64,000 nt of DNA, taken from Planctomycetota bacterium (GTDB lineage: Bacteria; Planctomycetota; UBA8742; UBA2392). The position numbers were made by a program, and so were the translations under genes. The stretch is taken from the NCBI GenBank assembly GCA_016722065.1, contig JADKGX010000001.1, forward strand, positions 682,001 through 746,000. Reading direction: 5' to 3'. Every line of letters begins with the position of its first letter. Position 1 is the stretch's first letter. Below, in pieces: positions 52,237-60,610 of this stretch. The notes beneath the pieces were generated by a model. It had not been told where the DNA came from and made no database searches. It saw nothing but the letters and a program-made list of their open reading frames with translations.

Positions 52237-53123
52237 GCAACCAGACCCCTGACCACGAGTTTGACCGCACGCCGCAAGGCCAGGCCCTGGCCGCGCTGTT
52301 GCGTCGCAATGCCCCCCCGCCCAGCAATGCGGCCGCAGGGGCAGCGGGCGTTCTGTTGCGCCTGCAGCAGCAGACCAGGCAGGGCAAGCGATTCAGCCTG
52401 CTGCATTGGCTGGCCCCTGCCGCAGGCATTGCTGCCGCTGCCGTCATCGTGGTGCTTGCGGCCCTGCCTGATGACACCCGCGTACCTGCGCCGACTCCCG
52501 TTGGTATCACGCCCGTGTCGGCTCCGCGCGTTGTGCGCGGGCCGGTGCAGCCGGGACTGCGGGCTGTGGTGCGAGGCACGTCAGGCAATGGCTGGCGGCT
52601 GGATGCGGGGCTCAAGGACGGCCTGCGTGTGGGCGACACGCTGCATGGCAAGGGTGGCATCGCGGCAACGGTTGTGGCTGCCGGCATTTTTGATTCGCGG
52701 GTGCGCATTGACAGCGCCGAGACACGCCGCGGCGACGAGTTTTTCATCGATAGCTTGAACGCCCGCCAGGATCGCGCGGCGCGTCTTGCCGAGTTGGGTG
52801 GCGACCCTGGCGCGTTCTTGGATTTCGGGGCGATCTTCGACCCCCTGCCCATGCGCGAGGCCAAGCTGCGCGGCCTGAATGACGGCCGAGCGATTGGTGT
52901 GCAGGAGGTGATTCCGTCAATCCTGCGCGAGTTTGCTGGCCAGCCACAACCCACATTGGCTGCCCAGCTTGGTTTGCGCGCCGGCGACGTGCTGGAAAGT
53001 GTCAACGGCATGCAGGTGCGCAACCTGAATGACCTGGCCACGGCCCTGGGCTATTCACGTTCCGGGCAAATTACCATGACCGTACTGCGCGGCAGCGCAG
53101 CGGTGGAACTGCGCACCAACTAG
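52233..53123 (+). CDS. Putative anti-sigma factor with C-terminal PDZ domain
   Basis: 296 residues from a GTG overlapping the sigma gene. A short polar N-terminus (residues 1-60) precedes one membrane span (WLAPAAGIAAAAVIVVLAAL). The extracytoplasmic part has a beta segment (GNGWRLDAGLKDGLRVGDTL) and ends with a PDZ-like domain (LAAQLGLRAGDVLESVNGMQ, then VRNLNDLATALGYSRSGQI). Pairing and topology suggest it restrains the upstream sigma factor and uses the PDZ domain to detect misfolded peptide ends, as RseP/DegS systems do with separate proteins. This is inference. Confidence 0.72.
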   Translation: MSNQTPDHEFDRTPQGQALAALLRRNAPPPSNAAAGAAGVLLRLQQQTRQGKRFSLLHWLAPAAGIAAAAVIVVLAALPDDTRVPAPTPVGITPVSAPRVVRGPVQPGLRAVVRGTSGNGWRLDAGLKDGLRVGDTLHGKGGIAATVVAAGIFDSRVRIDSAETRRGDEFFIDSLNARQDRAARLAELGGDPGAFLDFGAIFDPLPMREAKLRGLNDGRAIGVQEVIPSILREFAGQPQPTLAAQLGLRAGDVLESVNGMQVRNLNDLATALGYSRSGQITMTVLRGSAAVELRTN

Positions 53124-53125
53124 AT

Positions 53126-54820
53126 TCAGCGTTTGTTGGCTTTGGTGTGGCCAAAGACCTTCAGCAGGTTCTGGTACGCGGCGTTACTTTCAAGCTTTGC
53201 AAAGGCCGAGTTTTCGTTCAGGCGCTTGCGGTCACGAAAACCGTTCTTGACGGCGCGTTCCAGCAGGTGCAGGCCTTCATCCGGTTTTTCGGGGGCTGTC
53301 AGCACGGCCAGCCAGTACAGCGTTTCAGAAAAGCTGGGGTTGACGGCCAGTGCGCGGTCCAGCAGCGGGCGCGCCTTTTCAGGCGTGTTGCGATGAATGT
53401 GCAGCACCGCCAAGGCGACGTAGCCGCGCTCATCGGCTGGAACCAGTTCGATGCACTTGTCGTACTCGCGTTCCGCGGCCTTCCAGGCTTTGCCCTTTTC
53501 AAAGATTTTGCCCAGCGAAATGCGTGCTTCCACATTGTGGGCGTTCAGCTTCAGGGCATAGGTCAGGTTTTCTCGGGCCCCGGAAAGATCGCCCGTCATG
53601 CGCTGCAAGCTGCCCAGAAAGCCGCGCGCGCGGGGGTCGTCCGGCGTGATTTCCACGGCGCGCTGGTAGTCAGCTTCCGCCAGGTCAAATCGGCGCATCT
53701 TGCGATAGATGTGCCCGCGCAGCAGAAACAACCGTGCGTCGTCGGCCTTCAGGCGCATGGCCTGCACTACCTGCTTCAGGGCTTCGTCGTACCGTGCGCG
53801 GCGCATGGCGTTCTGGGCGTCGGTGACGGAATTTTCAAGCTGGGTGGTCATGGAAAGAATCGCAAGTTCTATTGTTTCATTGCGGTCCATTTCCTCGCTG
53901 GCTTGTTCCTCGGCCTGCTGGGCCATTTTGTAGATGCCGCTTTCGCCACCGCGGGTCACGGTTACGGTGCGGCGGCGCGCGCTGCGAATCAGCTCTCCGG
54001 CTGCCTCCAGGTCTTCTGCCAGTTCCTGCGCGTCCTGGTAGCGGGCCTCTGCCTTCTTGGCCAGCATGCGGGCAACAATGCGTTCCAGTTCACGGGGTAG
54101 GCCGGGCCGAAGCGTGCTGATGGCCGGAAACTCGTCCTGCTGGTGCATCAAGATCAACGCCTGGGCCGTTTCGCCCAGAAATGGCCTACGGCCGGTCAGC
54201 AGCAGGTACAGTGTCACACCCAGGCTGTAGATGTCGCTGCGGCCGTCTACTTTTTCGCCACGGCACTGTTCGGGGCTCATGTAGGGCGGGCTGCCGCTGT
54301 GGCCGCTGGAAGCATCACTGCCCATCGCAGCCGCGACCCCAAAATCGCTGATCTTGACCCGCCCGTTGTTCAGGATCAGCAGGTTGTCGGGCTTGATGTC
54401 GCGGTGCACCAGGTTGCGCTTGTGGGCATAGCTCAAGCCGCGCGCGACCTGGCTGGCAATCTTCACTGCCAGCAACGGGTCTACACCCTGGCGCGATATC
54501 AGGCGCGAAACGGGCACGCCGTCGATTAGCTGCATCACGATGTACGGCACGCCGTTGTGTTGCTCTACGGCATACACCGGCGTGATGTTGGGGTGCTCCA
54601 ACTGGCCGGCAAGGCGGGCCTCATTCATGAAGCGCTGGCGCAGCACCTCATTATTGGCCAGTTCGCGCGGCAGAACTTTTACAGCCACGTCTTTGTCCAG
54701 GCCCGTGTGGCGCGCGCGATAGACCAGGCCCATGCCACCTCGACCAATGCACGAAATCAGTGTGCATTTGCCCAGTGTGGAACCGGAGAGATCCTCAGGG
54801 TCGTCTTTGGTGCCCGCCAT
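53126..54820 (-). CDS. Serine/threonine protein kinase with TPR repeats
   Basis: 564 residues from the ATG at 54820. The Hanks-type kinase is complete: the glycine loop GRGGMG (26-31), Lys48 in VAVKVL, HRDIKPDN (139-146), DFG (159-161), and SPPYMSPEQCRGEKVDGRSD. After a linker come several TPR-like repeats (ARLFLLRGHIYRKMRRFDLA and RARGFLGSLQRMTGDLSGAR). No membrane span is visible. It is a soluble signalling kinase whose TPR part probably binds partners. It is convergent with the sigma/PDZ pair, only two bases apart. Confidence 0.9.
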   Translation of the reverse strand: MAGTKDDPEDLSGSTLGKCTLISCIGRGGMGLVYRARHTGLDKDVAVKVLPRELANNEVLRQRFMNEARLAGQLEHPNITPVYAVEQHNGVPYIVMQLIDGVPVSRLISRQGVDPLLAVKIASQVARGLSYAHKRNLVHRDIKPDNLLILNNGRVKISDFGVAAAMGSDASSGHSGSPPYMSPEQCRGEKVDGRSDIYSLGVTLYLLLTGRRPFLGETAQALILMHQQDEFPAISTLRPGLPRELERIVARMLAKKAEARYQDAQELAEDLEAAGELIRSARRRTVTVTRGGESGIYKMAQQAEEQASEEMDRNETIELAILSMTTQLENSVTDAQNAMRRARYDEALKQVVQAMRLKADDARLFLLRGHIYRKMRRFDLAEADYQRAVEITPDDPRARGFLGSLQRMTGDLSGARENLTYALKLNAHNVEARISLGKIFEKGKAWKAAEREYDKCIELVPADERGYVALAVLHIHRNTPEKARPLLDRALAVNPSFSETLYWLAVLTAPEKPDEGLHLLERAVKNGFRDRKRLNENSAFAKLESNAAYQNLLKVFGHTKANKR

Positions 54821-54897
54821 GGCGCGAATGATAGCGACGAAACCGGGTTTTGGATTTTGGAATTCGGAATGCCCGGTCGCGCCAAGCCGGGCTGCCT

Positions 54898-55332
54898 TCA
54901 CGGCGTTTGGTAGTTCCTGCCAAACAACCCCTGCACCAGGCTTTCCTGTGCTTTCCACATGGTGCGGCGCTGGGCTTCGGTACGGTCGTCAAACCCCGCA
55001 CAGTGAAGGCAGCCGTGAACCACGTAACGAACCAGTTCCTGGGCAACGGCAATGCCGCGCTGGCGCGCCGATCGGGCCGCAAATGCCGGGCAGATGACCA
55101 GTTCGATCAGTTTGCCTTCGGGGGTGGATCCGTGGTCGAAACTCAGGACGTCCGTGGTGTAGTCATGCCCCAGGCTGTCGCGGTTCAGGGTGCGCATGCG
55201 CTTGTCGCCGACCAGCAGGATGCTGACTTGCGCGTTTGCGGCCACCGGGCGCAGCGCCGCGACGGCGGCACGGCACAACAGCGCGGTATCCGGTTTGCCG
55301 CGCAGGCTGGATGCAACATCGACTTGGATCAT
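54898..55332 (-). CDS. ybeY: Endoribonuclease YbeY (variant metal site)
   Basis: 144 residues. The YbeY pattern is DKRMRTLNRDSLGHDYTTDV, LSFDHG and the metal motif VVHGCLHCAGFDDR. In most YbeY proteins the last ligand is His (HGxLHLxGYDH); here the position is Asp. YbeY matures 16S rRNA 3' ends and acts in ribosome quality control. The start overlaps the stop of the recombinase gene (ATGA). Confidence 0.88.
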   Translation of the reverse strand: MIQVDVASSLRGKPDTALLCRAAVAALRPVAANAQVSILLVGDKRMRTLNRDSLGHDYTTDVLSFDHGSTPEGKLIELVICPAFAARSARQRGIAVAQELVRYVVHGCLHCAGFDDRTEAQRRTMWKAQESLVQGLFGRNYQTP

Positions 55333-56264
55333 GCGCTTTGGCGGTCCGGGTCTGTGGCGCCAGCACTGGGGTGTGCGCGCTCATAGACATCCAGCATACG
55401 CGCGGTGGTGACGTGGGTGTAGACCTGTGTCGTGGCAAGGTGGGCGTGGCCCAACAGTTCCTGCACGTCGCGCAAATCCGCACCGTGGTTCAACAGGTGC
55501 GTGGCAAAAGAGTGGCGCAAGGTATGCGGCGTGACGTGGCAGTTGATGGCCGCTTGAGAGACATAGCCGTCAATCAAACGCCGCACGCTGCGGTCTGTCA
55601 GGCGTGAGCCGCGCTGGTTGATAAACACCGCGCGCAGGCCACTATCAATGCCATGGCGCGTGCGTGGCGGGTGAGTTCGGTGCGAAAGCCATGTGTTCAC
55701 GGCCGCAATCGCGCTGGGCAGCAGCGGCAGAATGCGTTCCTTGCGCCCTTTGCCCATGGTTCGCAGGGAACCGCGCGAAAGTTCCAGGTCGTTGACGTCA
55801 AGGCCCACCAGCTCGCTCACGCGCAGGCCAGTGGCGTACAGAAGTTCCAGAATCGCCCGGTCGCGAACGCCACTCCATTGGGCGGCGTCGGGTGCTGTCA
55901 ACAACGCCGTAACTTGGGTCTCGTCCAGAAAGCTGGGCAGCGCCCGGTTCAACTTGGGTGTGCGCAGAAGTTTGGTCGGGTTGTCAGCGATCTCGCCGCG
56001 CTTGTGCAGATAGCGAAACAGGCTGCGCACGCTGGCCAGCTTGCGCGCAATGCTGCGGCGCTCATAGCCCAGTTCGCCCATCTGCGCCAGCCAACCGCGC
56101 AAGGCAAGATGATCCACCCCGGCCAGAGAGGCTACGCTGCGTTCGGCCAGAAATGCCTCAAACTGGCGCAGGTCGGTGGCGTAGGCGCGAAGGGACTGGC
56201 CCGAGAAATTGCGCTCGACATCCAGGTGTTCCAGAAAGCGATCGATGGTTGGGCGAACTTCCAT
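55329..56264 (-). CDS. xerC: Tyrosine recombinase XerC/XerD-type
   Basis: 311 residues from the ATG at 56264. The N-terminal SAM-like domain is FLEHLDVERNFSGQSLRAYA and LRQFEAFL. The catalytic domain carries the Arg of LLYATGLRVSELVGL, Lys in GKGRKERILPL, HTLRHSFATHLL, LGHAHLATTQVYTHV with the nucleophilic Tyr, and a typical Xer length. XerC and XerD resolve chromosome dimers at dif; sequence alone does not say which of the two this is. Its overlap with ybeY suggests co-expression. Confidence 0.9.
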   Translation of the reverse strand: MEVRPTIDRFLEHLDVERNFSGQSLRAYATDLRQFEAFLAERSVASLAGVDHLALRGWLAQMGELGYERRSIARKLASVRSLFRYLHKRGEIADNPTKLLRTPKLNRALPSFLDETQVTALLTAPDAAQWSGVRDRAILELLYATGLRVSELVGLDVNDLELSRGSLRTMGKGRKERILPLLPSAIAAVNTWLSHRTHPPRTRHGIDSGLRAVFINQRGSRLTDRSVRRLIDGYVSQAAINCHVTPHTLRHSFATHLLNHGADLRDVQELLGHAHLATTQVYTHVTTARMLDVYERAHPSAGATDPDRQSA

Positions 56265-56330
56265 GACGGCCGGCAATGCCTCCGATCAGCCATCGGCATT
56301 GGGCAGCCGCAACTTTGGGGAAAACTTCGA

Positions 56331-57083
56331 TCACCGCTTGGGCTTGGTACCCGTGGCCAGAATCACGCCGTAGTAGCGTTTGTAATCGCAAAACTCCCGA
56401 TAGGCCGCCGTGAACCGCGCCAAGGCCTCAGGCTTCTCAAAGGCGTTATGGAAAACCTCGTTTGCTTGCTCGGATTCATCCGTTGCCATGCCTTTGCGCG
56501 AAAGCAGCGTCATCACCGCAACTTCATTGGCGATGTCGGAAAAACCTGCCGACTCCAGTGCCTCCCACCAGCCCGAAACGACCTGCGGGTAAACATCGCC
56601 CCCCCAGGCCGCTTGCAACGCCACGTTTCGTTCTGGTGTTGGCGGCTGGCGCCAGCACAATTCATGCACTCCGATGCGCCCGCCTGGTTTGAGCACGCGC
56701 GCGACTTCCTTGAGCGCCGCCGCCCTTTGCTGGGCGGGCATCTCGGCCAGTGTGGCCTCGATGATCGCCACGTCAAAATGTGCGTCGGCAAAGGGCAAGG
56801 CTTCGGCCTGGCCGACACGGGCGGTGCTGCGGCGCTTCAGGCCGGGGTCGTTTTCGGTGACTTTTTCAGCCTCGGTGCGGACCAATGCCTCGGTCGTGGC
56901 CTGGGTAGTCATGCTGACGTACAGGGCCGTTGGCGCGCTGGACGGGCCCACAATCAGGCAGTGCTGCCCGCCGCGAAGATCCAGCAGGCGAATCAGCGCC
57001 TGGGTGCCATAGCTGCCCCCGGGCTTGAGTTCGGATTTGCCCAGCGATGCAAGAAATCGTGGAAGAGGTTCCATGCTTGCCAT
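56331..57083 (-). CDS. SAM-dependent methyltransferase (class I)
   Basis: 250 residues; the ATG at 57083 is chosen because the upstream sequence lacks the fold. It has a Rossmann pattern: LLDLRGGQHCLIVGPSSAP as motif I, ARVGQAEALPFADAHFDVAI and EVARVLKPGGRIGVHELCW as later motifs. The VxGPSSAP form of motif I is unusual, replacing the G-x-G-x-G loop. The C-terminal 90 residues are helical. The substrate is unknown. The gene lies between xer and the divergent gamma-glutamyltransferase gene. Confidence 0.75.
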   Translation of the reverse strand: MASMEPLPRFLASLGKSELKPGGSYGTQALIRLLDLRGGQHCLIVGPSSAPTALYVSMTTQATTEALVRTEAEKVTENDPGLKRRSTARVGQAEALPFADAHFDVAIIEATLAEMPAQQRAAALKEVARVLKPGGRIGVHELCWRQPPTPERNVALQAAWGGDVYPQVVSGWWEALESAGFSDIANEVAVMTLLSRKGMATDESEQANEVFHNAFEKPEALARFTAAYREFCDYKRYYGVILATGTKPKR

Positions 57084-57176
57084 GATAGCGAGTGCAGCGG
57101 CAACACGGCACCTCCACCAATGGCTTGCCGCGCGCGCCATTGCTGTTTGCGGCGTGAACACCGATCATTACCGTCC

Positions 57177-58871
57177 ATGACCCTGGATTTTGAGTTCCGG
57201 TCGCGGCGCTCCAACGTGTATTCGACACGCGGCATGGTCGCCACCAGCCAGCCACTGGCTGCCCAGACCGGGCTGGAAGTGCTGCGCCTTGGCGGTAATG
57301 CGGCCGATGCGGCAGTTGCCGCGGCAGCCATGATGGCAGTTGTCGAGCCGGTCTCCTGCGGTGTAGGTGGCGATTGCTTCGCACTTTTCTTTGAGGCCGC
57401 GACTGGGCGGGTGACGTCACTCAATGGTTCCGGTCGCGCCCCTATGGCGGCTTCCGCCGCAGCGTTGCGCCAGGCCGGCTACCAGCGCATGCCGCGCTTT
57501 ACGGGCGCAGCCGTCACCGTGCCCGGCGCGGCCCGGGCGTGGCATGACCTGCTTGTACGCCACGGCAGCCTGCCCTGGGCGGCATTGTTGCGCCCCGCGA
57601 TAGATACCGCCCGGCAAGGCTTTGCGGTAACCGAGTGGATTGCCCAAGGCTGGAAGTTGAGTGAGGGCAAACTAAGGCGCGATCGCGGCTGGCCCAGCCC
57701 GGACCTTGAACCAGGCAATCCGCAGTCCAGCGGGCTGGACATGCTGATTGACGGCCGCGCGCCACGGGCAGGGCAAGTGATGCAGCTGCCAAAGCTTGCG
57801 ACAACAATGCAGGGGCTGGCCGACCAGGGGCCGGATTTTTTGTATCGCGGCGATTTTGCCCGCACATGCGCCGCCCACGTGCAGGCCTACGGTGGCTGGT
57901 TGACGGAATCCGACCTTGCCGCCCACGCCGGCAGTTGGGACCAACCCTTGACTTGTCAATATCGCGGAGTGACGCTTCACGAATGTCCGCCCAACGGGCA
58001 AGGGCTGGCCGCGATACTTGCCTGCAACCTCGCCCAGGGCTTTGATTTGGCAGCGGCAACTGAGGCTGACCGCGTGCACTGGTCCCTGGAGTGCATGCGC
58101 TTGGCGTTTGCCGACGCCCAGCGCTGGGTGTTTGACCCGGCCTACGTCGACCCAAAAGCGCCGCACAACGCCGCCCCGTTAGAGCAACTTTGTTCCGCGC
58201 CCTACGCAGCTGCAAGGCGCACGCGCATTGACCGCCAAAACGCTGCCCAAAACGTGCGCTTTGGCGACCCTCAGGCCGGCAGCGATACGATTTACCTGAC
58301 CGTCGTAGACGCCGCGGGCAATGCATGCAGCTTGATCCAAAGCAACTACATGGGTGTCGGCACCGGCCTTGTGGTGCCGGGCTATGGGGTGTGCCTGCAA
58401 AATCGTGGCGCGGGCTTTGATCTTGTGCCGGGCAGCCCCAACGAACTGGCTGGTGGCAAGCGGCCTTACCACACCATCATACCTGCCCTTACGACCCGCG
58501 ATGGAAAGTTGCACGCCAGCTTTGGCGTGATGGGCGGAACCATGCAGCCCCAGGGGCACTTTCAAATGCTGGTCAACATGCTGGATTTGGGAATGCTGCC
58601 CCAGCAGGCCCTGGATGCGCCGCGCTGGCAGCTTTCCGGGCCCGAGTTCGGCCTTGGTGTAGAAGACAAAGGCGGGCTGGTGCTGGTGGAGGAAGGTTTT
58701 TCACCCTCGCTGCTGGCTGAACTGGCGCGGCGCGGGCATCGCTTGCAGGTTGTGGACGGCTTTCAGCGCATTCACATGGGCGGCGGCCAGATCATCACCC
58801 GTGATGCCGCCACGGGCGTTCTGTGCGGTGGCAGTGATGGACGCAAAGACGGCTGCGCGGCCGGGCTTTGA
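57177..58871 (+). CDS. ggt: Gamma-glutamyltransferase
   Basis: 564 residues from the ATG at 57177. Signatures: GMVATSQPLAAQTGLEVLRL, GGNAADAAVAAAAMMAVVEP and GVGGDCFALFFE, then the nucleophile region GSDTIYLTVVDAAGNACSLI with Thr in the DT dipeptide, and GGTMQPQGHFQMLVNMLDLG. The protein is made as a precursor that cleaves itself at that Thr. GGT transfers or hydrolyses gamma-glutamyl groups of glutathione and relatives. No signal peptide is visible, so a cytosolic form is likely. A long frame open upstream through xer and the methyltransferase is antisense noise. Confidence 0.9.
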   Translation: MTLDFEFRSRRSNVYSTRGMVATSQPLAAQTGLEVLRLGGNAADAAVAAAAMMAVVEPVSCGVGGDCFALFFEAATGRVTSLNGSGRAPMAASAAALRQAGYQRMPRFTGAAVTVPGAARAWHDLLVRHGSLPWAALLRPAIDTARQGFAVTEWIAQGWKLSEGKLRRDRGWPSPDLEPGNPQSSGLDMLIDGRAPRAGQVMQLPKLATTMQGLADQGPDFLYRGDFARTCAAHVQAYGGWLTESDLAAHAGSWDQPLTCQYRGVTLHECPPNGQGLAAILACNLAQGFDLAAATEADRVHWSLECMRLAFADAQRWVFDPAYVDPKAPHNAAPLEQLCSAPYAAARRTRIDRQNAAQNVRFGDPQAGSDTIYLTVVDAAGNACSLIQSNYMGVGTGLVVPGYGVCLQNRGAGFDLVPGSPNELAGGKRPYHTIIPALTTRDGKLHASFGVMGGTMQPQGHFQMLVNMLDLGMLPQQALDAPRWQLSGPEFGLGVEDKGGLVLVEEGFSPSLLAELARRGHRLQVVDGFQRIHMGGGQIITRDAATGVLCGGSDGRKDGCAAGL

Positions 58872-58883
58872 GGCAGCCAGCCT

Positions 58884-59711
58884 TTACTTCTTGCCCTTGA
58901 TGACCTTGATGATCTCGTCGTGCAACTTGCCGTTGGTGCAGATGCAGTGGGTCGAATAGACGCTGTCTTTGCCCTCGAAATCCGTCAGCCGGCCACCGGC
59001 TTCGCGCAGCAGGCTGGCAAATGGCGCAATGTCCCATTCACGAATCTTGGGTTCGATGCTGGCTTCCACGCGGCCGGTGGCGACCAACAGATGCCCGTAG
59101 CAATTGCCCCAGCCACGGTCTTTGCGCGTTGCAGCACGCAGGCGGTTGAAGGCTTCCAGACGGCCCGAGCGGTGAAAGGCCCCCTGGCCCGAAGTCACGA
59201 TCATGGCCTCTTTGAGATCACTGCTCGGGCTGACTTGGGCGCGCTGGGCACGGTCACGCAAGGCCTCAATCGTTGTGGCCCCGGTGGTGTCCGAAACCCA
59301 CCAGCAGCCGCCACCTTTGCTGGCCCAGGCGTACTCGCGTTGGGCGGGCATGTAACACAGCCCAGCGACGATTTCGTTGTCTTTCTCTAGTGCGACCAGT
59401 GTTCCGAAAACGGGCACTTTGCGGATGAAACTTTCCGTGCCGTCCAGCGGGTCGATGATCCACTTGAAGCCTGTCGTGCCGTGGGCGTCCTCGTGTTCTT
59501 CGCCGACCATGGCATCGCCAGGAAACACGTTGCCAATGCGTTCTCGCAGAATGCGCTCGGCTTCGTGGTCGGCCTTGGTTACCGGACTGCCGTCGTGCTT
59601 CCAGACCACGTCAATGGCCAGCCCCTGAAATTGGCGCAGGATCTCGTTGGCGGCGTCAAAGGTGGCATCCAGGGCCAGGGCCAGGCGGGATTGAATGGCT
59701 TGCGTCGTCAT
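58884..59711 (-). CDS. Inositol monophosphatase / histidinol-phosphatase-type enzyme
   Basis: 275 residues from the ATG at 59711, with GAGAG upstream. The metal-binding motifs are present: GEEHEDAHG, WIIDPLDGTESF and WDIAPFASLLREAGG. The family hydrolyses inositol phosphate, histidinol phosphate, or related small substrates; GEEHED and the DPLDGTESFI form are compatible with the histidinol-phosphatase (HisN) subgroup but do not decide it. The gene converges on ggt, leaving a 12-base gap. Confidence 0.85.
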   Translation of the reverse strand: MTTQAIQSRLALALDATFDAANEILRQFQGLAIDVVWKHDGSPVTKADHEAERILRERIGNVFPGDAMVGEEHEDAHGTTGFKWIIDPLDGTESFIRKVPVFGTLVALEKDNEIVAGLCYMPAQREYAWASKGGGCWWVSDTTGATTIEALRDRAQRAQVSPSSDLKEAMIVTSGQGAFHRSGRLEAFNRLRAATRKDRGWGNCYGHLLVATGRVEASIEPKIREWDIAPFASLLREAGGRLTDFEGKDSVYSTHCICTNGKLHDEIIKVIKGKK

Positions 59712-59831
59712 GGGCACTCTCGATCGTTGGCATCACCATAGCTTGCACTGTGGCTGGGGCAAAATGCGACTCGATTGATATCATGGCACCCGGGCCAATC
59801 ACGGAAGACCAACTCAATTCAAGGAGAATAG

Positions 59832-60566
59832 ATGACACGTTTTCAATACGTGGCGGGGCTGTTTGTTGTTTCGACAATGGCAATGGCGGGCGGCGCCCTG
59901 GCGACATTTCTGATGCAGGGGGCACAGCCCGTTCATGCACAGGAAGAAGCCGGCGTGATCACGGGCAAGGAAATCCGCTTGGTGGATGCCAAGGGTAACC
60001 CGCGCGCCCTGCTGGACACCGGTGAAGACGGCAGTGTCCGCTTTACCATGTTCGACAAAGACCAGAAGCCGCGCCTGCAACTGGGCGCCGATGGCGAACA
60101 AGCCTCGATTTCGTTCCTGGATGCCGCGGGCACGCCACGCTATCTGGTGGCCCAGCGCAACAAGGGCAACGATGTCATGGTGACGTTTCTGGATGCCAAG
60201 GGTCGCACGCGTTACATCCAGTCCCTTACCAGCGAAGGTGCCAGCCTGCTGGCTTTCCAGGGCCCCAAAACAGAACAGTTCATGACCTTGATGGGCGGCG
60301 GCGATGCACCTGCCACGCTGATTCTGGGCGACCCTGAATCCAAGGCCCAGGCCGTGTTGCTGGCCAGCAAGGACCAGACTTCGCTCAGTCTTGATGCCAA
60401 GGACTCCTCGGTACTGAACGCGGCCTTGGGCTCCGGCCAGGCCGTGCTGGGTCTTTCGCACGACGGCAAGCTGCGCGTGCGCGCCATGGCTGGCGCCGAC
60501 GGCACGCCGGAAATTATCACCCTGAACGAAAAGAAGGAGGCTACCTGGCGCGCAGGCGCCAAGTAG
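59832..60566 (+). CDS. Secreted beta-repeat protein, unknown
   Basis: 244 residues with a signal anchor or signal peptide (YVAGLFVVSTMAMAGGALAT) and likely cleavage near VHA-QEE. The mature chain is made of degenerate strand repeats with G-x-P/T-R at turns (DAKGNPRALLDTGEDGSVRF, DAAGTPRYLV, DAKGRTRYIQSL). This pattern suggests a beta-solenoid or propeller. A strong AAGGAG site precedes the ATG at 59832. The role is unknown; it may be a periplasmic structural or binding protein. Confidence 0.75.
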   Translation: MTRFQYVAGLFVVSTMAMAGGALATFLMQGAQPVHAQEEAGVITGKEIRLVDAKGNPRALLDTGEDGSVRFTMFDKDQKPRLQLGADGEQASISFLDAAGTPRYLVAQRNKGNDVMVTFLDAKGRTRYIQSLTSEGASLLAFQGPKTEQFMTLMGGGDAPATLILGDPESKAQAVLLASKDQTSLSLDAKDSSVLNAALGSGQAVLGLSHDGKLRVRAMAGADGTPEIITLNEKKEATWRAGAK

Positions 60567-60583
60567 GCACGCAGGCATCGCAC

Positions 60584-60609
60584 AAAGCGGCGGGGAAACC
60601 CGCCGCTTT
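60584..60609. terminator. Bidirectional terminator hairpin
   Basis: AAAGCGGCGGG (60584-60594) pairs with CCCGCCGCTTT (60599-60609) through a GAAA tetraloop: an 11-bp stem with A/T ends. It separates the convergent beta-repeat and membrane-protein genes. Confidence 0.8.
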
Positions 60610-60610
60610 G

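Noticed and set aside
53100..53140. Possible terminator between the convergent PDZ protein and kinase genes.
   Set aside because: Only two bases separate the stop codons and no stem-loop is visible; transcripts probably overlap.
55653..57176. Long open frame on the plus strand antisense to the recombinase and methyltransferase genes, in phase with gamma-glutamyltransferase.
   Set aside because: It has no protein-like motifs and covers two well-supported minus-strand genes. High GC content leaves antisense frames open; the GGT signature begins at 57177.
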